From assembly GCA_024220505.1 (NCBI GenBank), contig JAKZZE010000032.1, positions 465,001 through 529,000 of the forward strand: a DNA stretch of 64,000 nucleotides, in the 5' to 3' direction. The translations under genes were made by a program, and so were the position numbers. The notes under the pieces are model-generated. The model saw only the letters and a program-made list of their open reading frames with translations. It did no database searches and had not been told where the DNA came from. Shown piece by piece: positions 23,814-34,714 of this stretch; the stretch's first letter is position 1; every line of letters begins with the position of its first letter. This stretch comes from Rhizopus arrhizus. Taxonomy: Eukaryota; Mucoromycota; Mucoromycetes; Mucorales; Rhizopodaceae.

Positions 23814-25915
23814 CTATTCTTTATGCATCCTTTTTTGATATACACCGAATCTGTAGTCGAGATCCAAGAGCATCTTGAGCGCGTTTGTCGATTGGAACAA
23901 CTGTCTTTGAGCGACGGCTTCCGTTTGCTGAATTGCTTTCTGTGAGCCAGAGGGAGGGCCATGACCAGGAAGAGGAAGCCACTGGTGGAGGATTTCATAG
24001 ACCGTCAGGGTGACACCGAACTGAGGGGACGAACGGAAAATACGTGCAGGACCACCTTTGAAGAATGCCTGGAAGCCTTCTTCTGCGTAAATCTTTTTTG
24101 CTGCATCGGCAATACCGCTGTAAGTCGTTTGGCCCTTTCGTGCTTCGACTTGCAAACGTGTCTTGATGACATCGGCTGGTGTGGTGAAGTAAGCAGCCGG
24201 CATACCGGCGATGGCACCGGCCATCAATAGTTCTGATATGTTCAGTTTATGATCGGGACCTTCGTGAAAGATATCTTTCTTTAAATGAGCATAAGCAGGA
24301 AAGTAGATGGCAGAGAACGGCACATCTCTTAACAAACAGGCGGCTACACCTTTATAAAGTCCAACGATACCCAAGTGCTTGACGATCCAAAGGGCAGAGC
24401 GACGAGGTGCGTCAGGCATATGTTTGGCTTGCTCACCTTGGATTTGTAAACGAATCTTGACAATCTCTAAAGGATTGGTGAACACCTAAGTGAAAATAGA
24501 GAAAAGTTCCCTTCTGTCAGTTCCATCCCCCTCTCAAAAAGCCGATCCAAGTCACTTACCACTTGGGAAGCACCCGCAGTACCACCGCCCACCATCTCTT
24601 GCCAGAGTTTGATCTCTCCATTCTGTCTGCTGGTAAATAAACCTCGGACGAGATCATTCATGGTCAACTTGATTGCTTTTTCAGGAGCGACGCCCTAAGA
24701 TCATGTCAACCTTATCTCTTTACTCCCTTCCTTACGACTTACAACCAACTGAGGCCCTAGACCCCTGTACAGCCCTGTGAATCCCTCGTTCTTCAACACC
24801 TTTTTGAAGCAATCCAGACTGTTCTTGTACAAGAGTTCGCCGACCACTTTCGATCGCTGGTTCTGCATCCGTGTCTTGACGAGGTCGATCGGATACACCG
24901 CCGTCGCACCGACCGCACCCGCGATGGAACCCAGCGTAAAGGAGTAGGCGCTGTCGATCATCTGCCAAAGAACGCCTCGGGCTTGGACTGCTCTTTCGGG
25001 CAGGAGGACCGGCTGGACCGGTCCCGTCCAGCGAGGATCCAGCACACGCGCAAAATCCTCGGAGCCCAAGAGACCCGAGTCCTCATCCACACCCGCGAAA
25101 TGAAAGAGGACGTCGACTTCCATCGGCGTAAAGGCCGTGTACCGACTGGCCTCGTGCGCATGTTTCAGAAAATCAGCCTTGGTGATCTTTTGGTCCTTGC
25201 TGGCCTCCATTGCCTTTTGAATCACAGACTGGACCATGTCCATGTTACGAATCACGTTGTGGAAGGCGACGACGGAGGCAAAGCTCACTTTGTTTCCCGT
25301 GTACAGGTTGCAAAGGGTCGGCAAGTGATCGATCACATCATCCGATAGTTTGTGTTTGGCAACGTCCAAGATGATCTTTTTAAAGTCCTCGGGTAAGATG
25401 AACCCCGTCTGGTCCTTGTCATAATGCTTGAATTCCTGACGAAGACGTTCGCCTTGTAAGCCCTTGATGAGCTGAGTGAATTCGTGGTAACTGAGTTCCT
25501 GGTGACCTTCCTTGGAGCCAACATACAGTTTCAACCAGTCACAATCAAAATCAAAAGGGACCACATCCTCTGGCATATGACTCGAGAGGACCTGCTTGAA
25601 TTGATCAAAGGTCACCCTGCCCGTGCCATTCACGTCAAAGAATCGAAAGGCTACTTCATATTCTGCATCTGGCTTGGCTATCAAGTCTTGAAAGATGACA
25701 AAGTCATCCAAAGTGACCACACCCTGGCCCTTCCTATCCGCCAATCGGTACAGTAACTCGTATTGCTCTCTTTTTATCTTTTTGAAATCCTCTCCAGGTA
25801 CAACGGCTGCCAGAAAGTCATCTCGACTCATCACTCTCTCACCGTCCTTTTCTGCAGAGGCGTACTTTTGGAATGCTCGACGGTATTGCTCTAACCGACC
25901 GGGTTCACTCGCCAT
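23814..25915 (-). CDS. AGC1: Mitochondrial aspartate/glutamate carrier with EF-hands
   Basis: Three exons, minus strand: 25915-24743, 24694-24560, 24485-23814, giving 659 aa. Introns are 48 and 74 bp with GTAAGT...TTAG borders, and the splices keep the frame. The protein exchanges mitochondrial aspartate for cytosolic glutamate in the inner membrane and feeds the malate-aspartate shuttle. The N-terminal half has EF-hand loops at about 60-72 (weak), 94-106 ([13 protein letters not shown]) and 166-178 ([13 protein letters not shown]). The C-terminal half is a mitochondrial carrier with all three signatures: YPIDLVKTR (341-349), [11 protein letters not shown] (exon 3 start) and [11 protein letters not shown]. 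Length is close to animal aralar/citrin (about 675). Retained EF-hands make it the long, metazoan-like form. The start is the ATG at 25915; the upstream in-frame extension is poorly coding and ends in a CAG that may be a 5' UTR intron acceptor. Confidence 0.95.
24486..24559 (-). other. Intron 2 of carrier gene
   Basis: 74 bp, GTAAGT donor and ACTTAG acceptor, phase 0. Confidence 0.9.
24695..24742 (-). other. Intron 1 of carrier gene
   Basis: 48 bp, GTAAGT donor and CTTAG acceptor. It joins codon 391 to the next whole codon. Confidence 0.9.
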
Positions 25916-26831
25916 GACTGAAAGAGATAAAAAGAAGGAAATAAAATCAGGTTGGGCAAAATAAATAAGGAGTGGGGTAACTAAGGAAACACAAACATAA
26001 GCCAATAGAATAACCTGTAAACAAAGGAGATTGTGTTTTCTTTTTTTTTTTATCTGCAAGCTCAACCTAATCTTGCAATCGCTTGTTGTTTAATATTTTT
26101 TTTTTTTCAATAATGCTAGCTTAATCACAACTTGATACAGTTGACTATTTGTAGTATATCAATTATTGTTTCAATCGTCTCAACATGGACACACAAACAA
26201 AGAAGGAGAGGATGGCATTTTAATATAAACAACAAAAGTGATACTCAGTCAATATTAGCCCATCTTTTTTTTTTTTTTTTTTTTTTTTTTGAATTTGATA
26301 CAATATCTATTGGGCTAGGTTAGTTTGAATCATCACACTGACTCATGTTTTGAAAATGGATGGGTGAACAGTCCATTTAAGATGATATCAACCCCTTTGT
26401 TTCTAGTCGACATGAGCTAAATTAAAAGTCTGGATGAATAGACAAAAGATGATGATCCTTTCCGATTTCATTTCTTGTGAAATATTGCAAGTGCTTTTAA
26501 AGTCAAAAGGGGATTTGGGTTAGTGTTGATGAAAAAGGTATAGGATTGATCTAAACCTTGTTCATGATCACCCTGACCAACAAAAGACTTGAGATTTCAA
26601 CTTGGTTCCTTTAGGTAAAATGAACATGGATGTTTAAAGATGAAGGGATTTTGTCTAGTTTTATATTTTGTAAACATTAAAAACACGACGAGTAGTAAAA
26701 TAAAACAAGTCCACCTTCTTCCCTCTTTGACTGCTTTCTTGATAAAATTTGAATTGAAAATGAGATGATTAGATTCGAAATAGGACAAGAGGATAGTGTT
26801 GTGTAATAGAAAATAGGTCAATATTTTAATA
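25916..26831. other. Intergenic, upstream of carrier gene
   Basis: Presumed promoter region of the carrier gene, with poly-T tracts including 26 T at 26265-26290. No gene recognised. Confidence 0.45.
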
Positions 26832-27125
26832 TCCTTCGTCTCTTATCGAAATATGCAGTCATGGTTTATGATGTTATTCTAGCAGTAATAAATCATCATC
26901 ACCTCTTTTCATAAAACGAAAGGTTGGGTGGATGAAGAGATGATGATTGCTTTAGCAGGTCATCAACATGATTTGAAAAAAGACAGCAATCGATAGAAAG
27001 TGAAAAAGTTTGATGCTCACGTCATAAAAAACGGATTATTATTTTTAGAAACATCAGCAAAGACAGGATATCATGTCAATAAACTAGTTCATAAATTAGT
27101 AAACCGTAGGCGATTCCAACAAATA
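26832..27125 (+). pseudogene. Rab/Ypt GTPase relic (C-terminal half)
   Basis: Translating the plus strand across one frame change and two or more stops gives Rab landmarks in the right order. AVMVYDV (the AVVVYD strand) comes first, then VDEEMMIALAGHQHDLKK (G4-like, the usual NKxD now HQHD), then FLETSAKTGYHVNKLVHKLV (G5, the ETSAKTG loop). The G1-G3 half and the C-terminal Cys prenylation motif are missing. The closest family by these words is Ypt5/Rab5 or Ypt6/Rab6. The damaged NKxD and the stops make it non-functional. It could be a retrocopy or a decayed duplicate; introns cannot be judged. Confidence 0.75.
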
Positions 27126-28787
27126 AACAGCCAACATAAAAGTGGTCAAGGCACTGAATTGGAAAAAGAAGAATGCATGTGGATGAATAGGATGGGAGCT
27201 ATTTTAATTATTTGCTCAAATAGGTTAATTATTTATACCCTAGACCAGTCTCTCAGCCTCATTCACGTTTTCTATTCATAAACGTGTGTTAATAAAAGCT
27301 TCTTTTTCTGCATCATCATGCAATGTATAGCCATTTATTATTATTTTCTTTTATTGTCTATATTTAAACCTCATTTCTTTCTTGTCGTACAACAATCTGT
27401 TTAGAACACACAAAAGAAGGGTTTAAAACGTGTGATGGATTGTCATTGTTTCCAAAAATAATTTTAGACTGTAGCTCAAATGCACTCTTACATACTATCC
27501 CTTAAATATTGTAACCAGTTTCTCTTTATCACCTCTCAAACTCTTTTTCATATACCAAAGAAGGTCTTTGTCTATCCTATTGAATGAACCGTTGATCATC
27601 CATCTCTTTTGTCATAAAACCGAAACGGTTGAACGTTTCAGTTCTTTAATGTCCACCGTGTTTAGTACAGTTGGTGCTCATAAAGTAAACTTTTGGAAAT
27701 CTGAAATGGCCCAAGCCTCTTGCTGAATTTATACCACGTAAAAAGAGGACATGAATGACATTTGAAGAGTGAGAGAGAGAGAGAGGAATGCGGAGATTGT
27801 TTCACAACAAGAAAGTAAGGATGTGAAGATGCTTTATGAGTATTCAAGTGTAAGAATAAGATTAAATTCACTATAAACACGATCCGCAGACTCTGTTTAA
27901 TAAAAATGTTCAGTGACATTCTACTCAACTTGCTTAGAACCTTATCAAGAACTAACCATCCACTCAAGCTGTCTGTGGATGCACTGTTCACAATCAGCAA
28001 TAGTTTGCCAAGCTTGACTAGTCCTTTAAGAAATGACATTAAAAAGTCAAATAGGAATGATGCCCTTCTCTCTGTCTTCTTTTTTCACATCCATTGACAA
28101 AGAGAATCATGACATGCAATCCAACTTGTCCGGGCCAACGCCTATTAAACGGTCCGCACCAATCAAACGTCTTGAATAAAAATCACGATGTGCAAAAATA
28201 TAAAAAAAGCTGGACTTTATTGTCTTGCATATATCAGAGGCAAGCAAACACATGGTAAACCTTCATTTTGACAGCTAATAAAAATAGACTAAAATAAAAC
28301 GCAAGAGGGTCGTTTGATCGAACCACATGTGTCTAGGTGCAAGTGTAATGTGCAATAGTCACAAAGATAGAAAAAGACATTCCTTTTTTTTTTTTTCTAT
28401 CGTTCAAATCATTCAGTGAATCAGATCTTTACTAAAAATAAGAACAAAAAAAAAAAAGGGAGTAAAGGATAAATGGGGGGGGACAATAGAAATAAAATCA
28501 TTCATTACTGCTTAGTTTATTGTTTTATCTGATTGGCCCCTGTGGTACTTTATAAAGCGGGAAATGAATGCATCTTGCACGTTTTTTAATAAAAATAGAG
28601 AAAGCCTTTGGGTATTTCGCCACTTCTTTATATATCTATACATGTGAGGCGTAATACAAACCACGTTTATTAATACAAAGGGCGATCAATGCGCTTGGGA
28701 TTACACAAACAGAAAAGAATGAATATAAAAAGAACCAGAGAAGATCTTCTTCTTCCACTCTCTCTCTCTCTCTTTTACTTTTCAAAG
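27126..28787. other. Intergenic, upstream of the C2H2 gene
   Basis: No supported gene. Overlapping frames at 27662-28039 (minus) and 27906-28097 (plus) have no recognisable features. A TATAAAG at 28550 and a CT-rich tract at 28756-28774 may belong to the C2H2 promoter. Confidence 0.4.
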
Positions 28788-29349
28788 ATGACCAGCCATT
28801 TATCGATTATCAACTCCAAAGGAAAGCAAGTGAACTTGTTGAATGATGATAAAGATGATAAAAAGAAGCGTAAATATCAGTGTACAGAATGTCAAAAGAG
28901 TTTCACTACAAGGTTTGTGACCCCAAATTGAAATAATAGTTCATGAACTCATTTAAAGCAGTGGACATTTAGCTAGACATTTTAGAATACACACTGGAGA
29001 AAAGAACTTTTTTTGCTTCTATCCTGGTTGTCCCTCCAGATTCTCCAGACAAGACAATATGATGCAACATTATAGAACCCACACCTCTTCTAAATCAAGA
29101 AGAAATCGGTATTATCACTACAATCGTCATCAAGACTATGATTATCATTATTATGGCACATCGCCCATCACTCCTCCTCAATCTTACCTTCACTCACCAC
29201 CTTCTTATCCTATTCATTTGCCACCTTCGCCACCATCTTATTTACCTCCATCACCTCCTTATCTTCATCTACCTCCCATGTCTCTCTCACCCACACAACA
29301 GAAACCATTCTTATTTCCTACAGACTCATTTCAATGTTATTCTTCATAA
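28788..29349 (+). CDS. Two-finger C2H2 transcription regulator (Nrg1/Mig1-like)
   Basis: Two exons, 28788-28912 and 28962-29349, 170 aa. The 49-bp intron (GTTTGT...AAAGCAG) splits a serine codon, and splicing restores the first finger. The fingers are CTECQKSFTTSGHLARHFRIH (C-x2-C-x12-H-x3-H) and CFYPGCPSRFSRQDNMMQHYRTH (C-x4-C-x12-H-x3-H), joined by TGEK. The SGHLARH/RQDNxxQHYRTH pair is typical of fungal Nrg1/Mig1-type repressors that bind C-rich sites. A basic stretch (KKKRK) precedes the fingers. The tail is Pro-, Tyr- and Ser-rich, a likely interaction region. The ATG at 28788 follows a long CT tract typical of fungal leaders; upstream in-frame ATGs at 28689 and 28719 are less likely. 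Target genes cannot be told. Confidence 0.88.
28913..28961 (+). other. Intron of C2H2 gene
   Basis: 49 bp, GTTTGT donor, GCAG acceptor. The alternative AAAG acceptor would insert an extra Ser. CAG restores the standard FTTSGHLARH word. Confidence 0.85.
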
Positions 29350-29824
29350 GCATCTCTAGAACATCTATGTAACCTCTTTACGAACCTAAGCTTTATTCCC
29401 CCTCCACCTTTTTTTTTTTGTATATGTCAGAAATTTATTTTTCTTATACCACATATTCCCCCCCTCATCCACCTTTTATTATGAATTCAAGAAAGCAACA
29501 TTACCCATTTTTTTTTTCTTTTTTATAAATTTTATATGCATATTTTTCTTTTTTTTTGAATTATTTTAAATAATAAAAAGGACCGTTTCTTCTTCTTACA
29601 AATCTCCCATCGCTTGAAACTTTTTTCAGTATGGATCATGTCTACCTTTTGATATGTTCCAATCGCATGCACCCCCAAAACAAATCTGACGCCATCGCAC
29701 GTCAGGACGGCCAAGTGAGGGTTCTCTGGTAGGTCCAAGCGTGATCATCGACGGCTGTCTGATTCACACCTGTTCACCCCTAGCCGCTGACGGTTGGCAT
29801 CTGTCCCATGACTTGCGCCCCCTC
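29350..29824 (-). CDS. Unassigned minus-strand coding-like segment
   Basis: The minus frame at 29532-29738 begins MDLPENPHLAVLTCDGVRFV, a normal-looking protein segment, then decays into Lys/Phe-rich sequence from A/T DNA. It may be an exon of the same unit as 29825-30109, with a splice between them, but no unambiguous intron was found. The rest of the interval is T-rich 3' UTR-like DNA for the C2H2 gene. No family recognised. Confidence 0.25.
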
Positions 29825-30109
29825 TTAGATGGTTTTGAGGATGCATGATTCCTGTTTGAAAACAGAGCTTTGACCAGTGAGCCTACCGAAACGGATCATC
29901 CAGTCAGGATCAAGCAAGACCCCTGAGAGGTTTCTCTTTGACATCGATTGTTGTGGAAGGTGGAGATGAATTTTGCAAGTGGTGTGATTGAAAGCGATAG
30001 GATAAGTGATGATGGGGTTCAATAAATCACAGTGTTGATCATCCCTCTCTGTTCCTCTTATCTGAAACTCATCCTGTTTAGAAAAAAACAAATTAGGTTC
30101 AAAAGACAT
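29825..30109 (-). CDS. Unassigned 94-codon ORF downstream of arrestin
   Basis: Begins 100 bp after the arrestin stop, same strand. The frame contains DLLNPIITYPIAFNHTTCK and LLDPDWMIRFGRLTGQSSVF, which do not look random. A TTTTTTTCTAAACAG run near the start looks like a splice acceptor, so the true exon may begin inside the frame. I do not recognise the product. It could be a small separate gene or a 3' exon of a longer unit. Confidence 0.3.
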   Translation of the reverse strand: MSFEPNLFFSKQDEFQIRGTERDDQHCDLLNPIITYPIAFNHTTCKIHLHLPQQSMSKRNLSGVLLDPDWMIRFGRLTGQSSVFKQESCILKTI

Positions 30110-30210
30110 GCATTTTTGTTTTAAATTAGTGTGTGTTCATAAGGATGCTTCGAAGCCACTGTTTATTGAAAAAAGATATTTACAAAAAAAAAAGGAGGAG
30201 GGGATGTGAT

Positions 30211-31413
30211 TTAGCTTTGTATACTTGTGATCAAGTGAACATTACTTGGTATATTAGAACGATAAGAAGGAGGAATTTCCTCGCTATCATAAGCCGGCAA
30301 GAATTCTTCTTCACTGACCTGTTCAGGTTTTAAAAAGGTAGGTTTAGAGTGGACAGAGGATCTGTTGTCGACCAGACGTGAATAAGGTTCGAGTTGCCTT
30401 GGTGCTCTTGTACCGGGTGGTAGTGTACCAAAGGTAAGGGGGGCATCAAATAACTTTTTTTTCATGTTCAGTGGGCCATGGCGTACCTTGACCGTGACCA
30501 CCAGTCGATACTCGATCTTGAGATGATTGGAGTAGGTCAGGGTAGGCGGGATCTCTTCTCTCTCTGGAATTTTGAGTTGAAAGGTGAGGGTGTTTGAAGA
30601 AGGAAGTTTGGCGAGATGATGACTGGTGATGGTTGTGACCTCATTTCTTGAGAACGTCTTGTAGTTGATTTGATAATATCGTTTAATATAAGCATGAAGC
30701 TGTGAGATGCCCATGAGATTGTCATCGGGTGAAAAGAACTGGATTGTGATTGGGATCGATAGAGCATCCTGATAAATGTTATAAGCAAGGCGTGGTATGG
30801 ATACCTTTGCCGACACGGCCTGACCCAGCCGTGTTTCTTCAATCAACGCATGCAAGTTTTTGACGGGCATGGTCTCAATGATGGGCTGGAACTGTAAGTG
30901 AACTGGCTTAGATAAAATAGGCATCTGTTTGGGTCTCTCGACCGAGACAATCATGCTGAATGCAGTAGCGATCAGATGATGTTGAAAGGTAGGTGGGAAA
31001 TTGATGACGGGCATTTGACAAGTAAACGGGAAAAGGTGTTCTCCTGTCTCCAGTATCGGCCATGCATCACTGGGCACTTGTGCACCTACAGGAAATCCCC
31101 AGAGGATCGTACGAACGGCGAATAACCGATCGTCTGTCGTCTTGGATTTTTCCCAGCCCATAGCATCGTAGTTCACTCTTTCTAATAGACATGTTATTTT
31201 CATCCCAGCAGACTAAAAAATGTTACCTGTCGCTTTAAATACGAGCTTAATGTGATGAACAGGGATGGGTGATGCAGCAATCAGTTTGACTACACCCTCA
31301 AGTACTGAACCTGGATAACAAATGGCTTGACCATGTTCATTTTGATATTGCGGATAAAATAAAATCTCAAATTGAATATTGGAATCTTTATTTCCCATTA
31401 AAGTCGATATCAT
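30211..31413 (-). CDS. Alpha-arrestin (ART-type ubiquitin-ligase adaptor)
   Basis: Two exons, 31413-31227 and 31181-30211, 385 aa. The 45-bp intron (GTAACA...ATTAG) removes an in-frame TAG and restores the arrestin word KATERVNYDAMGWE. The N-terminal arrestin fold runs from about residue 10 (IQFEILF, YPGSVLEGVVKL, HHIKLVFKA) through TILWGFP and FPFTCQMP. The C-terminal fold includes AVSAKVSIPRLAYN and ITIQFFSPDDN. Near the end, IPPSYRSN is a PPxY motif that would bind the WW domains of an Rsp5-type ligase, so the protein probably recruits the ligase to plasma-membrane transporters for endocytosis. The start is the ATG at 31413; the frame extends upstream only to a TTG. Confidence 0.9.
31182..31226 (-). 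other. Intron of arrestin gene
   Basis: 45 bp, GTAACA donor and ATTAG acceptor. It contains the TAG that would otherwise end the protein early. The splice joins K-A-T to E-R-V-N-Y-D. Confidence 0.85.
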
Positions 31414-32690
31414 CTTACTGTTTCTCTGACTACGTTTATTGTAGTCTTCTTCTTTGAATAATATGGATGAAAGCAAAACAAAAAATAGATATAGAAAATA
31501 GTGCGGGGAAAAAATAAAGAAAGAGAAAGAAAGAGAGAAAGTGAGAAAGCTTATCTTTAATAGATGAATTCAATGTAATACAAAATAATTTCCTTTATTA
31601 GTAATCTTTGCATTCATTTAGTATAAAACTATAATGCAGAAAAGGAAAAACTATTTACCTTTCCTGTTTTAATGAATCATTTTTAATCTTTATCCAATCA
31701 TCGCTTATTTAATTCATGTGAGAAAAAGAGATCCTCATCGTCATGACAAATGATGAATCTCCGAGGAAAAAAAAAAAAAGGAGGAAGGTGGTGCTAGTTA
31801 CACTATCTATCGCATGATCATGCAACTTTGATAGAAGCAAAAGAAAACGAGCCTGCTCAGGTTTGCATGACTTCTTGTTTATGCAAATTACACGCGTCTC
31901 GACATTGATTGTTTCAAAAAACGTGGAGTTCCCCCGGTCAGAAAGAGACCCATTTGACTTTTCGGGTATTTTCTGCCCCTTTTATTAACTTTAAAAGAGA
32001 GCTTAAAAAATAAGAAAAAGCCTCACTCGACATGGATAATAAGCGGATGAACCATTTGAGACTCATGTCCTAAAACAACAGGGTGAATGTGATCATCATC
32101 CGTTGCATACATCAGCCAAGTTGTTTCTAACGTGTGTGGAGTCATGAAAAGAGAAGTTGGAATTCTCTATTTATCAGACGCTTTGTAAAGTCAAATGATC
32201 AAATGATCGACAGTATAATTCTTGACAGCTGTCTCTTTGAAAGTAATAAGTCCATCATCCCAGTTTTATCATTTAGGACAGTCGGTGTTATCTATCGTAT
32301 TTAAAGGAATATAGATTTTCCATTCTTTTTGGTTTGTTCAAACTAACTCTAGTTTAATCGAATGATTTGTCTCTACTCACTTGAGCATCATTCCCCTCAT
32401 GATTTTCTATTTTCCTTTTTTTTTCTTGTACTCTCTTTTAAACAAAACAAGTAAATTTGCCCATCTGGTCTGAGTCGGTGACACACATTCTCTCTCACAT
32501 GAATTTCGCAGCCAAAGATAAATAGCATCATCCTAGTCCATTCACTGTCATATCTCTCGACCCATCTTGATGTTTTCAAAAGGATGCATGTCCAATTGTC
32601 TTGACCTCTTGAATTTTTTCTCTTTCTATCGCACTGTATCTCGGATTTCAAATAATAAAATCATTGTCTCGTCCTTTTATGAAAATGAGC
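31414..32690. other. Intergenic, upstream of arrestin
   Basis: Purine-rich leader at 31495-31550. A minus frame of 84 codons at 32397-32651 has no recognisable feature. Nothing else is supported. Confidence 0.4.
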
Positions 32691-33229
32691 AAGCCACTGC
32701 TGTCGTTGAGTAGGGCCCTGTCAAGATCTGCTTCATTCCTTCTGGAATGGATCGTATCACCCGCTCTCCAATCGCTCACAACCCTTTTATCAAAAGATAC
32801 ATGCTTTGATCAAGACCGAGGATGGTGTTAAGAGAGAATGAATACACTAGACGCTTTAAAATCCCTTCCCTTGACAGACCATAGTCAAAGCAACCCCTCG
32901 TCCTTTTGTTTTCCACCACGTCCTCTTTTCTTTTCAGCCTAAAGAGCTCAGAGGCTTGCTTTCATCAAGACTTTTAGGAATCCATGTCGACCCAGTCCTC
33001 TATGGAAACCTTGGCGGATTCAGTCGCAAGTGTTTTTATCTTTCAGAGCACGCTCATCGTTCCTCCCGCACCTTTCTCCACCTTACCTTCCTTCCGTGAA
33101 AAGGTGAGATTGATCTCGAATGAGCTGAGGGTTGGTGCGATTTGCCAGAAAGAGTTCATGCACTCTTTCCAGAAGGCATTGGCCAAATTTTCAAAAGATT
33201 CACTTGCTGAATCGATAAAGGATAATTAA
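32691..33229 (+). CDS. Unassigned coding-like region, possibly spliced or decayed
   Basis: The clearest frame is 32984-33229 (81 codons from the ATG at 32984, ending KFSKDSLAESIKDN). It contains a GTGAGA...TTGCCAG segment of exactly 45 bp (33103-33147) that could be an intron; removing it keeps the frame and joins FREK to KEFMHSF. Upstream, 32713-32815 reads coding-like in another frame (FIPSGMDRITRSPIAHNPFI) before a stop. A CAG-ended pyrimidine run at 32929-32937 could be an acceptor. This may be a small spliced gene or a relic. Product unknown. Confidence 0.3.
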
Positions 33230-34714
33230 TTATTTATCAAAAGTTTGTTTTATCCTTTTTTTTTAAAAAAAAAACCCCCCCCCACTTTTCTTTAGCCCAT
33301 ACAACTTTGGTGCTGTATAGGTAAGGCATGTAGTGTGCTTCAAAGACAAACATTGCATATCAATCAAACAGGGAAGTGTGATCATACGATTATATAGAAA
33401 TTTAGATTTGGCACAATGAACAGGGTCAAACTGGAAGTGATGTAATAGAATCAAAAAGTTTTATGAAAAGTTGTCAGCAAAAGAAAACTTGAATTTTTTT
33501 TTTAAAAAAAAAGGCTGGATTTCCTCCTTTGGCATTCGAGAATAGTTACAGTTCTGCAACACTTTTAGGAATGGATTCAACTGTAGATTAGATGAAGATT
33601 AAACCGCTCTTTATCAATTAAATTCCTTGCAAGATAACAATCATAGTCATCTACACAATGCTCCTAATCATATCCTTCCTCATACAGTACCTTGTAATAG
33701 ATTGAAGTGAAATATTCTCCACACACACACACCCTCTTTGATGATAGGAGAATATACAAGATAGTGATGATTATACCAGATATGAATTTGCTTTGGTTAA
33801 GCATCATGTATATGTGAACAAACCCATCTAAAACTTGAAATCATTTTAATTTTCTAGTTATCCATTCTATACTTGATCGCATAGAAAACCAACGTATCTA
33901 ATTGCTTGATCTCTTCTTTGTGGAAGAATAAAATGAATGATGAACTTTTTGCTACTCATTAGCAAATAGGATAAAGTAAGCAAAACGATCATAATGCTTA
34001 GTACTCTGGCGATCTCACAGTCAAATAATTAAATTTTAAAACAAAAAAGCTTGATACAATCATCGCCTTTTGTTATCTTTACAAGTCATAACATTACCTT
34101 TTCTCATGTATAGAAATTCTGTCTGTTTGTAAATAAAATCTTGCGTTTCAACCTCGTCCACTATCCTTCATCCATCACATTAATTATGATACAGAAAACA
34201 CACCAAGGAGAACAGCTTATATTTTAAATATACTGTGATATCTTTCGGTTCTGGTTGCTTGTAGTATTGAGTAGAGTTGGCTGTAAAGAGGCTTGACAAG
34301 GATCCAAAGTTTTGAATAGTGTTTGGCTTTGAAAGTAATAACAGATTGGGTATAAAATCACTAGTAATAAATAACTACCAGACCTTGTCAAGTAGGTCAA
34401 ACTGTTTAGAGAAAGAGTATTAAAATGAATGAAAAGAAATTACCATGCAGTGTATGTTCCAACAGAATCCTTGATTTTAAAGTAAAAGGCAAAGTATTTG
34501 ATTTAGATATTTATAAAACTACAATAAAAAAAAAAGAGAGACATGGACATTTGCATGCTTTTATCTTTGAATTGTTTTGCGTGTTGACAAGTTAATATCT
34601 TGAATTCAATCTATAAAATTGAATTGAGTGGATTGATTTGGTATTAAACTATTGTTTAAAGTTAAACTGTATCAGCATCACCGTCGGTTTCACTATCATC
34701 ATCGGTTTTGCTAC
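33230..34714. other. Gene-free AT-rich DNA
   Basis: Homopolymer runs (A and C runs at 33265-33283) and no convincing open frame. Confidence 0.5.

Noticed and set aside
24983..25964. Plus-strand ORFs over the carrier gene
   Set aside because: They are antisense shadows of exon 1, which has clear domain matches.
27662..28097. Overlapping 125- and 63-codon ORFs on opposite strands
   Set aside because: Low-complexity Ser/Leu/Lys composition, no motif, and no support from introns or neighbours.
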